A DNA stretch of 64,000 nucleotides. It comes from Marasmius tenuissimus (Eukaryota; Basidiomycota; Agaricomycetes; Agaricales; Marasmiaceae). Positions 23,035 to 35,037 of the stretch are shown here, piece by piece (position 1 is the stretch's first letter; every line of letters begins with the position of its first letter). The notes below the pieces were generated by a model. That model was not told the DNA's origin. It did not search any database and worked only from the letters and a program-made list of their open reading frames with translations. Position numbers and translations under genes: made by a program. The stretch is taken from assembly GCA_029532415.1 (NCBI GenBank), contig JAQOTA010000069.1:1488001-1552000 (forward strand). The letters are read 5' to 3'.

Positions 23035-24309
23035 ATGTTCGGAGTACGCCGATCTGTAGACCGAAGGTTAGATCTACACCAAGTTCAGAGCTGATTGTGA
23101 CGTACCCATTCCCCATCAAACGAGACGTTCTCGCTCCAGTAATCCTATCATACTGAGATGTTTCACACCGAAATGAGAGGGCAGCGATAAAATACATTGC
23201 GTGGTATAACGTGGAAAGCAAGGAACAAGAAAGGTGATAGTCTATTAGAAAGGTGTGAGTGCAACGAAGAATTGTCTCACCTAGAACGGGTCGACGCGAT
23301 GAGGGAGGATTGGAGGGCGGCCGAACTTCGTGGAACGACTGGCAATTGAACTTCGCTGCTCATCGTTCCATCGCCAACAGTTCATCGTCAGAGTAATCTT
23401 TCAACTTCTCCTCGCCAGCCAAGAAAGCCTGCTTCCGCACCTCCCGGCCAATCCGTCATCTTCCTTCGTGTAGGTTGACGGTTTCTCTCCAGTTCCGGCC
23501 TGTTGGTTGAGGTTGATGTCATGGGAGCCATATACGATCAGTTTTCGCTCGCGCCTGCTGCGTGCTTGCAGCAGGTGTCGCGGTATGTGGTCCCTATCAC
23601 CTAGGCTGAGGTGTCCGCCATGAGGAGGCAGTTCGTAGGGTATTGACAACAAAGATGAAAGTCTCGCAGAAGCAAAGATGGCGAGATATCGTGAACAGTC
23701 GTACGGAAATACATTGATGACGCTGTATACGCGTTTAGGCTACGAGAGCATGTAGAGCGGGCCCACTCGTTTCACAACCGCCGGCACGCTCCCAAAAATA
23801 CAGCTTAGAAGTTCAAGCATTGAGGGATGAATATGGTTTCCTCCTACCAGAATACGCCATTACCATCGACCGAGCCGAAGGCCACGCACGATAGTCGCCT
23901 CGAAGCTCAAGCCTAGTTGGAACTGTACATGAACATTGTGCCCTTCAGGACGTTCACTTGTAGTTCATTCCGCAGGACACGATTACGATTGTCCTTAGCG
24001 ACGAAAGTGCACAGTAACCGGGTCGCCGTCTCTGATGATTATGGTTGCGGCGTGTCTTAAGCTTGAGCTTGAGCCGTTCAGCGCGAGACTGTCAATATAT
24101 CGTGGATGATGATGTATAGTCCACGCATAAGGGCATACAACAATGTGCATACTATGGGGCATCTTGAATACTCTCCTTATATATTTTCGGGAAACTTGGT
24201 CGGGTGAAGACCAATAGCGGGACGCGCCACTGAGAAGTTCTGGAGAGAGGACTGGAGGGGGCTGATAGTATAATTTCCGAAGAGCGCCAGCTTCCAAAGG
24301 CTTACCGGA
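23035..24309. other. Gene-poor region
   Basis: Only scattered frames. Around 23810-23905 a short stretch reads ALRDEYGFLLPEYAITIDRA (+), possibly a relic of a coding gene. Nothing else is recognisable. Confidence 0.35.
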
Positions 24310-24500
24310 GGTACCAGGGCGACCAGGGTGTTCGAGGCGATAACGGAAGTGGGAAGGTCACTTGTGATTTGTGCATGACCAGCTTATACGCCTTAGATGC
24401 GAATAAGTGCAGCGAGGCGATATGCGCTTCCTGCAGGCATGAAACGCCGATGATTCGGACTCGTAAGGAGAAGTGGATGGAAGTTTATTCGCATCCATGA
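24310..24500 (+). pseudogene. Zinc-finger-like coding relic leading into a repeat
   Basis: An open frame reads YQGDQGVRGDNGSGKVTCDL, then C-x2-C...C-x4-C-x2-C (CDLCMTS...KCSEAICASC), then RHETPMIRTRKEKWMEVYSHP and stop at 24498-24500. It has no start and its 3' part is the first unit of the dimeric repeat, part of which recurs 172 bp later. It may be the end of a RING-like gene captured by, or belonging to, the repeat. Confidence 0.35.
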
Positions 24501-24760
24501 TTGACTGGCATTTAGCCAGTCAGATTTAGCTGGACTTTAGCCAGCCTGTAATCCATTTTGTGGGGGAGAAGGGCAATATAAGGACTTACGAAGGCCCGCT
24601 TCCTGCAGGCATATGAGACGCTGATGATTCAGACTTGTAGGGAGAAGTGGAAGGAAGTTTATTCGCATCCATGATTGACTGGCATTTATCCAGTCAGATA
24701 TAGGTGGACTTTAGCCAGCCTGTGATCCATTTCGTGGGGGGGAGAAGGCACTTGTAATGA
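24425..24760 (+). repeat. Dimeric ~160-bp repeat, locus A
   Basis: Two tandem units, 24425-24596 and 24597-24760 (period 172), share CGCTTCCTGCAGGCAT, AAGTTTATTCGCATCCATGA, GACTGGCATTTA(G/T)CCAGTCAGAT and CTTTAGCCAGCCTGT. The same unit, also as a dimer, occurs at 40170-40470 (+) and 49680-49985 (-). Non-coding in appearance apart from the zinc-finger relic at its left edge. Confidence 0.8.
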
Positions 24761-25474
24761 CTTCCGATCACAATCACGACCGTCGCTTTTTATTTGTTAT
24801 TGTTTGCTTTCGAGACTTCTATTCAAATTTCCAGTTCAAACCTACAAGTCTCATACCACCACCACGATGATCTATGCTCGTTATGCTCGTTGTACATGCC
24901 CCCCTTCCGTCAATGCCAACGCTGGAATGGATAAAAACCATCCAGCCCTGAGTACTCGAGTGCGAATAAATGTCGACTCAGCGTCCGTACGAATAAACAT
25001 CGTATGCTGGCATGACAAGATTTGTAGTCATGGAACAACATCGAGAGATCAAGAAATGCGAACTTTTCCCCCTTGAGCACCGAGGATGGACGCTCAGCGA
25101 TCGACAAACAATTCTGTCCGCCAGATATGCGGCGAACTGGCTAAACGCCAATGGAGAGCACGAATAATCGTCTGCTCGCTTACGGCTCGACTAAAAGTTG
25201 GAGTCTGGGTATGTTCGTCCTTTCGTCACGTATTTCCCGGGCTCGTTCGCTCTGAGTCTTCACCAACGAGCGAAACCTGAACGAAACTCGAACGATGTGA
25301 CGTCTGCGATATCCAAAGATCGGATGTTCACATGGGAGCATGTTTGATTCCCCGATCTTCCTCGGCGTTCACCGGTACACCTTTGTTTCTTTGTTCGACG
25401 CGTATTTAAACTCTCGCCCATTCGCCTTCTCTATCGCATTCACTTCTTACATCTCCATCCGCCTTCTTCATATC
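24761..25474. other. Spacer with GAATAAA(C/T)GTC motifs, promoter of RING gene 1
   Basis: Repeated short blocks (GAATAAATGTCGAC, GAATAAACATCGTATG, CTCGACTAAAAGT) lie between 24960 and 25205 and recur in the same order at 40708-41100. The last ~100 bases before 25475 are the leader of the RING gene. Confidence 0.5.
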
Positions 25475-26145
25475 ATGCTCTCATCTCAAGTCCCTGTCGT
25501 CGATGACGAGTATATCAAGAAGCTCGAGAACGATGTGAAGGAGATGAAGCAAGCGAAACTCGTTGAAAGGGAACGCGAGCGAACGGAAGTAAGTCATCAT
25601 TTCTGCACCTCTTTCAAGCTCTCATCTCTTTCCCCTCGAAGACCTTGAAGGACAAACTCGAAAGTTTCGAGGATTTCCTCGACGAGCAGTATAAATGTGG
25701 GCTATGCGACAACATTCTTTGTCACCCCCGAACGTGAGTCAATACCCATCGTCGTCCCGTATCCTTTGTTGAATGTTTCACCAGAACTATATGCTGCGGT
25801 ATGACTTACTGTGCGAAATGCATCTACAAAGAACGAAAACAGAAGTTGGAATATGCCGCGGAAGAGGCCATGGATACGCTGACAACGAGGGTCTACTGCC
25901 CGTCTTGCGCTGCCGTCATGGTCGCTGCGCCATTGCCCAACCCACGCATCTCAGTGCAACTCGCGGCGCTTCGTAACAAACGAGGACTTGTCAAGCCCCC
26001 AAGATATATGTTCCCATGGCCGAAGCCCCACGCTGTCACGGTTGGGCTCGCTCATCAACGTTATCAGAAGAATTATGAGCTGAACATTGCTCGGAGGATG
26101 AGACAACAGGCTAACGACGCTGCTCAGGCCAACAAAGCAGCTTAG
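25475..26145 (+). CDS. RING-type zinc finger protein 1
   Basis: Three exons (25475-25588, about 25645-25732, about 25783-26145). The N-terminal 35 residues form a charged helix (EYIKKLENDVKEMKQAKLVE). Then comes YKCGLCDNILCHPRT, and after the second intron ICCGMTYCAKCIYKERKQ, a helical insert, and VYCPSCAAVM. The Cys order C-x2-C...C...C-x4-C-x2-C...C-x2-C is RING/treble-clef-like, but the usual His is not obvious. The basic, Gln-rich C-terminus ends QAANKAA-like residues. Such small proteins are numerous in mushrooms; ubiquitin ligase activity is possible but not shown. A similar gene is at 39114-39837. Confidence 0.6.
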
Positions 26146-26339
26146 GATGCAATTCGTTGGGTAGCATTTTCGGAGAGATCTTTGAATCCGATTACATCGC
26201 TCGTCTCGTATCAATTACATCGCTCGTATCATACATACATCCAATTCATTGCCTCGTATCATACATTTCAATCACATGTTTCGCCCTCCACATGATAATC
26301 TTCACTTTCCCAATCAAATGCTCGTCGAGCTATAAATTT
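26146..26339. other. Spacer between RING gene 1 and transposase relic
   Basis: Short AT-rich spacer with TCGTATCA(A/T) repeated several times between 26205 and 26265. No gene. Confidence 0.4.
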
Positions 26340-26358
26340 TCCATCTCACAGACTTCCA

Positions 26359-27060
26359 ATGAGCGAACAAAGTGCAGACCTCTGTTATCCAGACATTCGG
26401 GTCAATGCTCGAGCGTCCTCAGCCGCTGTACTAGCAATTGCAGAATCCTTATCGCCCACGTACAATGCCCATGGCGGTGGTGATGAGCGTGTCATTGCTT
26501 GTGATGACAGTGTCGAAATTCCGACAGCGACCGCACCTGTCGACCATGGAGGCGCGGTGAGCTCAAACCTTCTGATTGCTGAGTTGTCTTACGATGTCGC
26601 CCAACAGACCAACCTATTCGGAGTGGGTGAACCTCCGCGGCAACAGCCCGAAGACGTCGAGATTCGGCCTACCTGAAGATATTCGAACATTGGAGACTCG
26701 GTTTAAACTCGACATAAACTCGTGTATGTAGTCTGCCCGAAGTGCAGTTCTACCCGCCCGACACCCCAAACAGATGCCCAGAGAGGTGTCACTACCAAGC
26801 GTCTCCCCACTCCCTTCGTTGCAATACTCCACTGCGCCAAGATGGCGAGCCCGTCCAATCTTTCGAATATCACCCGTTCTCCGATTGGTCCAGACGTTTC
26901 CTTACACTTCCCGAGTTCTGCGAGCCTAGAGAACCAGTTAGCACGATGGAGTGACGCATGCATCGACAATGCACCAGGCCAGGGCGCATCGCCTTGTGAT
27001 TCTGCTTCTGTACATAGAGCAAGCACATGTCTTTCATTCCCAGATATAGAATCCCTTTTC
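26359..27060 (+). pseudogene. Decayed N-terminal copy of the Tnp2 transposase
   Basis: The region mirrors the N-terminal part of the transposase directly downstream. FGVGEPPRQQ matches LGVPDPPQQQ. In a second frame LPEDIRTLETRFKLDIN matches IPEDVRSLEARFNLDVE. In a third, CNTPLRQDGEPVQSFEYHPF and DWSRRFLTLPEF match CNTQLLHDGEPITTFEYYSF and DWFGRFVTLPKV. Frames change repeatedly and stops interrupt, so it is dead. No part of the catalytic region is present. Confidence 0.75.
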
Positions 27061-27123
27061 CCAGCTCTCTAAGAATATCAGGGTGCCTAGCATAACCTGC
27101 TTTGGAATCCGTCACCTCTCCCA

Positions 27124-30100
27124 ATGAAGAGACGAAGAGCAGAGGATTACTATCCAGGCTTTTTGAGCAGAGCGTTAGCGTCCTCAGTCGCTCCGCCAGC
27201 TGCCGTACCTTCTCCTCCACCCGCGCAATCGTCCACGAGCAATCCTCCTGATAACAGGGATGAATTCGAACAAACTCTACAGGCCTTCGCTCCCCGCGAC
27301 GATATGGAGCCTCCGATTCCAACCCCCGGCCTCGAAGGTCAGGATCCACGCCCGGTGAGTTCCACAAGCCTGTCTCTGAAGCTTTTCTCTGATTTCGAGT
27401 ATTAGGGCAACCCAACGGCTTCGTCGGAAGGGGGTGCCTTCGCAAGCCTACTTGGTAGTTACAGAGAAAGAGACCCAAGGAACGTTGAAGCCGAGGAACA
27501 CGTTTCGGCTATCAAGGTGCAGATGGAGGCACTGGTCGCATCTCTCGAGGAGTTGACGGAAAATATGCCCAGTGAAGACATTGATGGCCGCCTAAGATCC
27601 GCTGAAGCAAAGGCCGGCGACGCTCGCAAATCTCTATCAGAAATCAGGAGATCGTATGCAGTGGAGCGTGTTGAGGAAGTCCGTACGATTATCTCTACAA
27701 TCGAGACTACTTGTTGTGCGTGGCGGTTAAAGCATCCGGACAACAGTCCAATCAAAATAGACAACCGTGAGTCTCCCTTTGTCGCATTGCGACTGAAGAA
27801 CCGGCTCCTAACTCATATTTCTTTTCTAGGCTCGTCCAATCTGAGGTCCAATAGGCGGCATACGGCGACACTTGTCGCATATTGCTTAGTCCTAGCCAAT
27901 CGAGTATTCGATGGAGCTAGCCGTCGAAGTGCCAATCTCATCTTGAGAATGATGAAGATCTTTGGCAACTCCTTGATCGCGTTGGGAGTACCCGATCCTC
28001 CACAGCAGCAGCACGACGCCATCGAGGCCATACCAGAAGATGTTCGATCTTTGGAGGCTCGGTTCAATCTTGACGTCGAGACGATCGTGTATGCGGTCTG
28101 CCCAAATTGTAGTTTCACATATCCGCCCGATTCCTCTAACAAATACCCGGAAATTTGCCATGACCAACTATCTCCCCACTCCCCCCCTTGCAACACTCAA
28201 CTACTTCACGACGGCGAGCCCATCACAACATTCGAATACTATTCATTTTTCGATTGGTTTGGACGTTTCGTTACCCTTCCTAAAGTACGGGAGCACGCGG
28301 AACGATTCTGCGAGGAAGTTGCCGCCTGTATTGTCAATGCGCCTGACGACCGAAACAAGGCATCACAAGGTCGCTTCTTTTGTGAGTTCCTAGGACATGA
28401 TGGAAAGGGATTCATTTCAGAACGGGGCGACGAGGGACGCTACTTCTTCGGACTGTACGCGGATTTCTTCAACGTCAAGGGGAATGGCATCGGTTCGAAG
28501 ACATCTAAGACTGGCGTGATGGCCTTGTACTGCCTCAACCTTCCCCTTGAAATCAGAAATGATCCGGCCTACGTCTACATTCCAGGCCTTATTCAAGGTC
28601 CGCACGAACCCGATGCCACGAGATCACATCATCGTCACTACCTCAAGCCGGTCATCAACGATCTACGCCAGGGATATACGTGTGGCGTCCGTGTGCACAG
28701 TTATGGAGGGCAGACCTCTGCTCCCTATAGTCGTATTGATCGAATAGCACTCGCAGCCGCTTTCATGGATCTGAGAGCCGCTCGTCCCTTCTCAGGTCTT
28801 CTGGACGTCACCTCCCACAACCTCTGTCATGTGTGCAAGTTATGGCACCAGGGAAACCTCCTTTGCACCGATTATGAGACCTGGGAGCCCGCAGACGACG
28901 AACGAATGAGAGAGGGCTCACAGAAATGGCTGGCCGCTGAGTCTGATGGAGCACGAGGAGAGGTAGAGAAGATGTATGGTGCACGTCTCTCCGAACTCTA
29001 CCACCTTCCCTACTGGCGCGCATCCATCCAGGCCACCGTTGACCCTGCACACACCGTACACCTCAGAGCTCAGAACATGTTCTGGCGAGGCCCATTGGGC
29101 CTGGGGAATCCTGGGGGGTCGACCGAAGATGACTCAGTCGGACCCGAATTGGTATCCTTCACTCACGACTTTACTCTTCCTCCTCCATTGTCGTCCCTCG
29201 ATTTTCGGTCTGATGAGGCCGAGTACATTCTTGATTTGCAATGGGACCACTTAAGCGATGGTATCCGTCAATGGTGGGCCGCCAAACGGGGGGAATTGGA
29301 GCGTCTCATTGAAGCTGACAGCAAAATGCAGAGGGAGTTGAGAAACATACAGACGACCCTCTCACTAAGCAGACCTGCTTCAGAGGCGCGCGCTGAAATC
29401 GAGAAGGATTTGACGAAGAATCTGTGGACCACGCTATATTACATGTGCTGCGGGCTATTGGTTTTCGCAGAACAAACGATTCAGGCCCACTCTGCAGCTA
29501 CCCTGACGCAAAGCCGCAACCTCATAACCAAGGCTCAGATGGCCAAGCTACTGGTCGACTGGGTAAGTGAGTTCCTGGTATCTCAAGTCTTCCTCTTCTG
29601 ACTCGTTATATAGCGCGTTGATGAAGTGATACAGGATTCGTTTATCTGGCCCAGATTCACTACCCGATCTAACCGCCTACCGCACGGCTCTGTACACGAT
29701 GACGCGACGGGACACACAGAGAGATCCGCCTTGCTTGAATCAATGAAGCACAACATGAGCTACACCACGGCTACAGGCATATTCAGCACCCATCGTTATC
29801 TACGTCAACCAGCGACAGAAGATGTTGCCGTTGGACGCGTAAAGCTTTACGATAAATTGTTTCGAAACGTACCTTTAAAGGCACTCGTGTTCGTTTGTGC
29901 CGACGTCGATTGTTTGCCACCAGGGAAATACGACAAAGATAGTTTAGTTGAAGCCCTGCTTCGTTGGGTACGTTGTCGACTTTCCCTCCATCGTTACCTC
30001 CCTGATCAATTTTATGTGGCAGAGATGGTCGAAACCCTTGCAATCCATACCATGGACACCACTTCCTTCCCGAAGAGTTCTCTCTCGCGTCCACGAAGCC

Positions 30101-31291
30101 ATAACGAACATCGTCATACCCACGAAGACTGCCAAACCCCCACCCAACGTCGGCTTACTCGCTGCCGGTTCCTTAAAAGCAGATAACTGGAGGATCCTGT
30201 ACGAGATCTACCTCCCTATGGCTCTCTTGAGCTGTAGTGAGGGATCCCCTCTTGCGTTTCCGGAAGCACAGGCTATGGTCCCAGCGGTGGAGACATCAAT
30301 GTGGTTGACTTGTGCCTCGCTAAATATGGCGAAACATAGACTGACGTTGCACAACCAAATGAAGTTTCGGGAATGTTGGACGCGACATATCAAGGGAATC
30401 AAGCAATACTACCCAGGATTCGGTCTTCCAGTTCATCATTTGGGTTCCCATATCTTACACTTCATCGACCTATTCGGTCCAATATACAACTTTTGGTGTT
30501 TACCGGGAGAGAGGTTGATAGGAAAGCTTCAACGTGTTAATATCAACCATAAATCCGGTGGGTTCAATTGTCGGTCTCTCGAAAGCTTTGGCTGATCTCT
30601 TGAAATAGGCGAATACGAAAGCACCTTACTGCATACTTATTGCAAAAGCGCTGGTTTCCGACAATGGCTCCTTCTCAATCACGTCCCGGGGTTGTTCCAG
30701 AAATGTGTCAACTTGATCAACGACATGTATGGATACACATTTGGCGCGACAAGCGAAGACAATCACGAGGAAGACGCCCTGGAATACGACAATCCTCCCG
30801 TCGGAAAGCAGTTACTTCCCGACGGCCATATCCCGTTAGCTGTATCGACGTTGTTCACGGTGCCCCCATGCAAAGCATTCCGCGAAATGGACCACGCCTA
30901 CGGCCGCTTCACGACTCATACCGTCAACGACGCGAACAGCTACGTTTGTTTTCACCCTAAGGGTCTTCGTGACCAGCGGTGGAGTGCCGGCCGCATCGAG
31001 TATATCGTCGAAGATCACAAGGACGAGATGTATCTGGTGGTGCGACGGTGCGATCCATCCAGGAGAGAGACACCGGACCCGTTTAGCCTGTTCTGGGATC
31101 ATGGATTCGAAGCAAAACTGGTCTCCACCACGTTTCGCGATCAATTCGAGCTCGTTACCTGCGCCGAGTTGGCTGGTCACACAGCAAGATGGCAATTGTC
31201 TCCCGATGAAGTAGCCGTTCTAAGACGCAGCAAGGTACGTATCTTTTACCGCTGTCGCTGAATGCATTTGATAACGTTCGCCCTTTAGTAA
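27124..31291 (+). mobile_element. Tnp2-family (CACTA/EnSpm-type) transposase gene
   Basis: A multi-exon gene starting MKRRRAEDYYPGF. After an intron at 27355-27404 the frame reads GNPTASSEGG, a predicted coiled coil (MEALVASLEELTENMPSEDI), then a zinc-finger-like CPNCS...CH...CNTQ. The catalytic part has YVYIPGLIQGPHEPDATRSH, GVRVHSY, HNLCHVCKLW, YETWEPADDERMREG, LSELYHLPYWRASI and VDPAHTVHLRAQN, matching the Tnp2/Transposase_21 pattern (LIPGP.EP, DPMHN) of basidiomycete CACTA elements. Later exons give HVPGLFQKCVNLINDMYGY and a chromo/BAH-like RWSAGRIEYIVED. The last intron places TAA at 31289-31291. I saw no frame break, so it may be functional. Element termini were not found. Confidence 0.85.
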
Positions 31292-31364
31292 TGTCTTCAA
31301 CGAGTAAAATAACAGAGGAATTTTGGATACAATGAAATTACATCTAGCCATCTACCGAATATCA

Positions 31365-32391
31365 TCAGTTGTTCCCTTTCCTATTACGTGTAAGACGCCT
31401 TGGCGTCGTCGTCGTGCTCAAATTCCCCTCCCCCTCAGCCGCTCGAGGAATGACTGCAATGACTTGCTTCAATTCCTTCAAAGAAGCCGAGTCTCGTTCA
31501 CGCTTGAACGCCGTCTTCCGGTACTTGAGGTTGCTGAGAACGAAGTCAGTCACCGGCCAAAGGTCTTTGTACTTGTCGAGGAAGGGAAATTTTGCACGAG
31601 ACTGTCTCAAAACACAGGTGAGATGGTGCACCAGCCGTCAATAAGAAACTCACTCACAGTCTCTTTGATATAGTCGATCGAGGTCTTTGGCTGTTTAGTC
31701 ATGCAGACACTGAGATTCAAGGTTTTCAAGACCTGCTCTTTGACGTATTCCTGTCACAAGCTCAGCCTATATCCCAGACCAAGCAACAATGAACTCACTT
31801 TGACCGCTGTATGTTTCTGTTCAGGCCACCCTAGCACCTTCTCCAATGTGTATCCGCCCGAACCTGGCCGGCCTGCTTCGCCCTTCGGCTTTGGAATCAG
31901 CTCGTCGTCGTCGAGGTTGGGAGTGGGAGTGATAGCGTAGGTCATCAAACGCGGGTTCAAGGCGACCTGATTGGTTCAAGTCTCGCTGTCAGTTCGAGAT
32001 GCACGAAGAACTGTTGAGAAGGACGTACTTCCGGGTTGGTATCATCGTCGACGAGCTCGTCATCATCCACGTTTCCTTGCTGCCCACTCTGACACGAGTT
32101 GCAGTGAGATGGCCCTGTGTCCGGGTTCTGGGACAATCCAGAAGGCGTGAGAGCAGGGGAACGGAGAGCATGTGTATGAACAGCAGTCGGACGCTGGGCT
32201 ACCGGAGGTTCTGAGGTATTCGAATATTCGTTGGAATCGAAGTGAACACGTGTCGTGGAAGCGGGTCTGGAGATGGGGTAAGGCGCACTGCGTTCCGGGC
32301 GTTTCGGCGTCCTGACTGCGCCGTTGTACACGGAAACGCGCGAGTCCATCCAAACTTCCGTGTGTTGAAAGCATGCTGAGCGTGAAAACAT
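31365..32391 (-). CDS. Uncharacterised mushroom-type protein (PNLDDDELIPKPKGE family)
   Basis: Four exons. It starts MFSRSACFQHTEVWMDSRVS, with a disordered Pro/Ser-rich N-terminus to VDDDELVDDDTNPE. After an intron near 31975-32038 comes ALNPRLMTYAITPTPNLDDD, then ELIPKPKGEAGRPGSGGYTL and EKVLGWPEQKHTAVK. Two more exons give EYVKEQVLKTLNLSVCMTKQ and FPFLDKYKDLWPVTDFVLSN with LKYRKTAFKRERDS, ending TRRLTRNRKGNN-like basic residues. I remember this as a family repeated in Agaricomycete genomes without assigned function. The tail is helical and basic. It converges on the transposase, 73 bp away. Confidence 0.7.
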
Positions 32392-32763
32392 AGTGGCTGC
32401 TGAGAACTTGGATCAGGAGTGGGGAGTACTGACATGCTATGAACGCAAAGGTTTAAAACCATGTTCCGACGCCCTTTGAGCCACACCACGACCCACCATC
32501 GTCGCCTCGACCTATATGATCTCCCTTTCATCCAGTCCGGCACGGAATGTACGGATCTTTTTCCTTTGTGAACCGGTCCTTTGAGACCTGCCTCGTTGGG
32601 CCTCGTTGCTGCCCACGGAGTGACCGTGTGTTGCATACACGTGGGCGTCTATCATATCAATCGCGGTGATCACAGCTCCCTTTCATCCCTTCCATCGTCC
32701 TTTGATTCGTCGTTTGTGGATCTCAACTTTCACCTCTTGTCAGTGCAGCTCTCCATTATCAAT

Positions 32764-34693
32764 ATGCCTCGCTATCACTTGCATGCAACACTTGTCGGGC
32801 CGAGAGACGCTGTCCTTTCCCTCTCTATATCCGTTCAGGCGAAATTCATCATCGCGACCGGTGCGTTTGGAATCGTTTCCCTGTCTACTCTACTCTCAAA
32901 TCTTAGCTACAGGCTATGGGGGGGTATCGATCTGGAGTACCGATACATTGAACCCGGTAGCGATACCAACGCCTTACGTTTGCCCGGGCACCTCAGAGCC
33001 AAAGTTCCTGATCTCAGTCTCAAAATGGTTGTTCTTCGAGCAATCTAGCCGACACGTTCTCCTGCTAGGAGCCGTCTCTGGCGATATCTCCGCCTGGCAT
33101 TGGAACGATAGCCTGCGGGTGAGTGCTTTCAAAAACTTGCATAAGTACGTTTCTGAAGAGTTGGTCAGGTTTTCGAGACATGGTCTCACGCCGTTCAAAA
33201 TATCACCACAGAACAAGTTCTGTCCATGGATATCCACAGGTCGAACATCAACACCAACGACATGGCCTACGTAACGGTGTCTCATGCCGACAGGACGGTC
33301 TCAGTGTGGACACTCTCGTCGGTCGGTCAGTTCAACAAAATTTTCAATATTCAAATCCAGCCTCCCTTCAAAATTCCTCAATCCGTCAAGTTTGACGAAT
33401 ATAGGAACGTCAATGTTTTCGCTGGTGGTGGGGGCATGATGTAGGTCCAGGGATACACGAGGAACACTCGACTGATTGAAGTTCATGCTCTATACAGCGT
33501 GAAGTTGGATCGTCAAACGGGCGCGGTCGTCACGCAGAGGGTGATCTCGAAACTCGACGAGTCCCGAATGTGATTTTTTCTTTCTTTTCATCTATCTGGA
33601 ACATTCGCTGAAAGTAGACCATAGGGGCTCAGTTGCTCTCGATGAGGCAAGGGACCAACTAATCGTCAACACCTCCAACACATGTGAAGTCTTCACTTTT
33701 TCCGACTTGAAGCACCGGGCAACATTGCCGAGTACAGCACCGACTGTGGTTACGTATCCACGCCAGATGACGCTCATCGAAGACGGAAGTCGTCTCGTCT
33801 CTGGTACGGATTCCGGCCACGCTGTCGTCTACAATTTAGACCGATACACTGTTGAACAAAAACTTGTTTACCCAAAGGGTGGGCTGGTCCAACCTGTAGC
33901 AGTAAGTGTATAATATCTCTTCCAATTAGCCAACTTATGTTTTTGCCAGAGCTTTGGGGATGAAGCTTGGACCTACATCATCATTGCTGGATCGACCGGC
34001 GAGCGATCGCAAGACGTGTTACTGTTCCGGAGATCGAACAGCAGCGTCACCAAGAGAATTCGGCAGAAGTTCGCATCAATCCAGATCTCATACTTTACCG
34101 TCTCAGCCATCTTCCTCGTCGTCGGATTGACATTGGGACTCGTATCCCAGAGGATCACGATAGTAAGTCGCTGTCTTGCCGAGAAGGAAAGTCACTGACT
34201 TCTACTTCAGGAGCTACCCACTATCGTTTGGAAGTCGACTCCAGACGGCGCTAAGCGCAACGCATCCCCTACAATTCCAGCCGCTGTTACAAGTGTACCC
34301 ACACCCCTTCTCCCGGTCGTCGAGACACGTTCTCTGACAACGGTCACCGTGTCCTCGTTCCCGTTCATTGAGACACCTTCTTTGACTGCAGAAACGGTCA
34401 CCGTAATCACATCCGAGATTGTAACATCGATTCCGCCTGCCGAGACCATCACTCTCTCACCGACACCGGTGACCGTGTCAACCTCCCTCCTCAAAATTTC
34501 GACTGTGACCATCACACTATCAGCTCCCCAGGTCCCAGCGACATCGAATGTGAATGCCCCTGCTGGCGTCGACTTGGAGACCGCCTCACTCGACTCCGAG
34601 TCCGAGGTAATCTCGGCTTCCCCTTCTGTGACCACCGTCGATGTTTTATCTACGGACTTCAGAACGGTAGCTGTTAGTCAGCTCGACTTGTGA
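32764..34693 (+). CDS. WD40-like protein with C-terminal membrane segment and Ser/Thr tail
   Basis: It starts MPRYHLHATLVGPRDAVLSL (ATG 32764). Beta-propeller-like repeats follow: YGGVSIWSTDTLNP, VLLLGAVSGDISAWHW, DMAYVTVSHADRTVSVWTLS, SRLVSGTDSGHAVVYNLDRY. Then comes a basic VTKRIRQKFAS, one transmembrane helix (YFTVSAIFLVVGLTLGLVSQ), and a ~150-aa Ser/Thr/Pro/Val-rich tail ending FRTVAVSQLDL. Topology suggests a cytosolic propeller and an extracytosolic, probably O-glycosylated tail. The join between KLDE (33567) and HRGSVALDEARD (33611) could not be made in frame with GT-AG, so it is either a mis-called intron or a 1-nt defect. Function unknown. Confidence 0.6.
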
Positions 34694-35037
34694 TCATGGC
34701 GAGGCTTTCGAAGCACATATAACGACTAGATAATCACCCATTGCACCATTCATTCTCGCCCACAGACCTACATAATGCTTGCAATTCATGACTTTACTCC
34801 ACCTAGTGTTCGTGTTACCGTGTATCCGTGTGATCTACTTTCCCTGGGCCTGGACCTGAGCGATCTGCAGCGCACGAGTAACGCACGTGGACAGAGTAGT
34901 CCTTCCCTTCCACGTCGCCAATGGCAGACGCTGTGTCTTCCTCTTCGACGAGTTTCTTGAGAGCTGAAAGACTCTACAAAAACATATGTTGCATACCCAA
35001 GTCCTAATTCCTACAATCGAAGTCAACTCTTTATAGA
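34694..35037. other. Promoter/5' exon region of the next gene
   Basis: An ATG at 34921 (MADAVSSSSTSFLRAERLYK) could be the first exon of the 35038-36156 gene, followed by an intron ending CTTTATAG at 35037. The phases do not match for the donor I can see, so this is unresolved. Confidence 0.35.

Noticed and set aside
27892..28196. Minus-strand frames inside the transposase
   Set aside because: Antisense to the conserved Tnp2 coding exon.
34349..34693. Separate Ser/Thr-rich secreted protein
   Set aside because: The frame joins upstream across a GT-AG intron to a transmembrane helix and the WD40-like body, so it is the tail of that gene.
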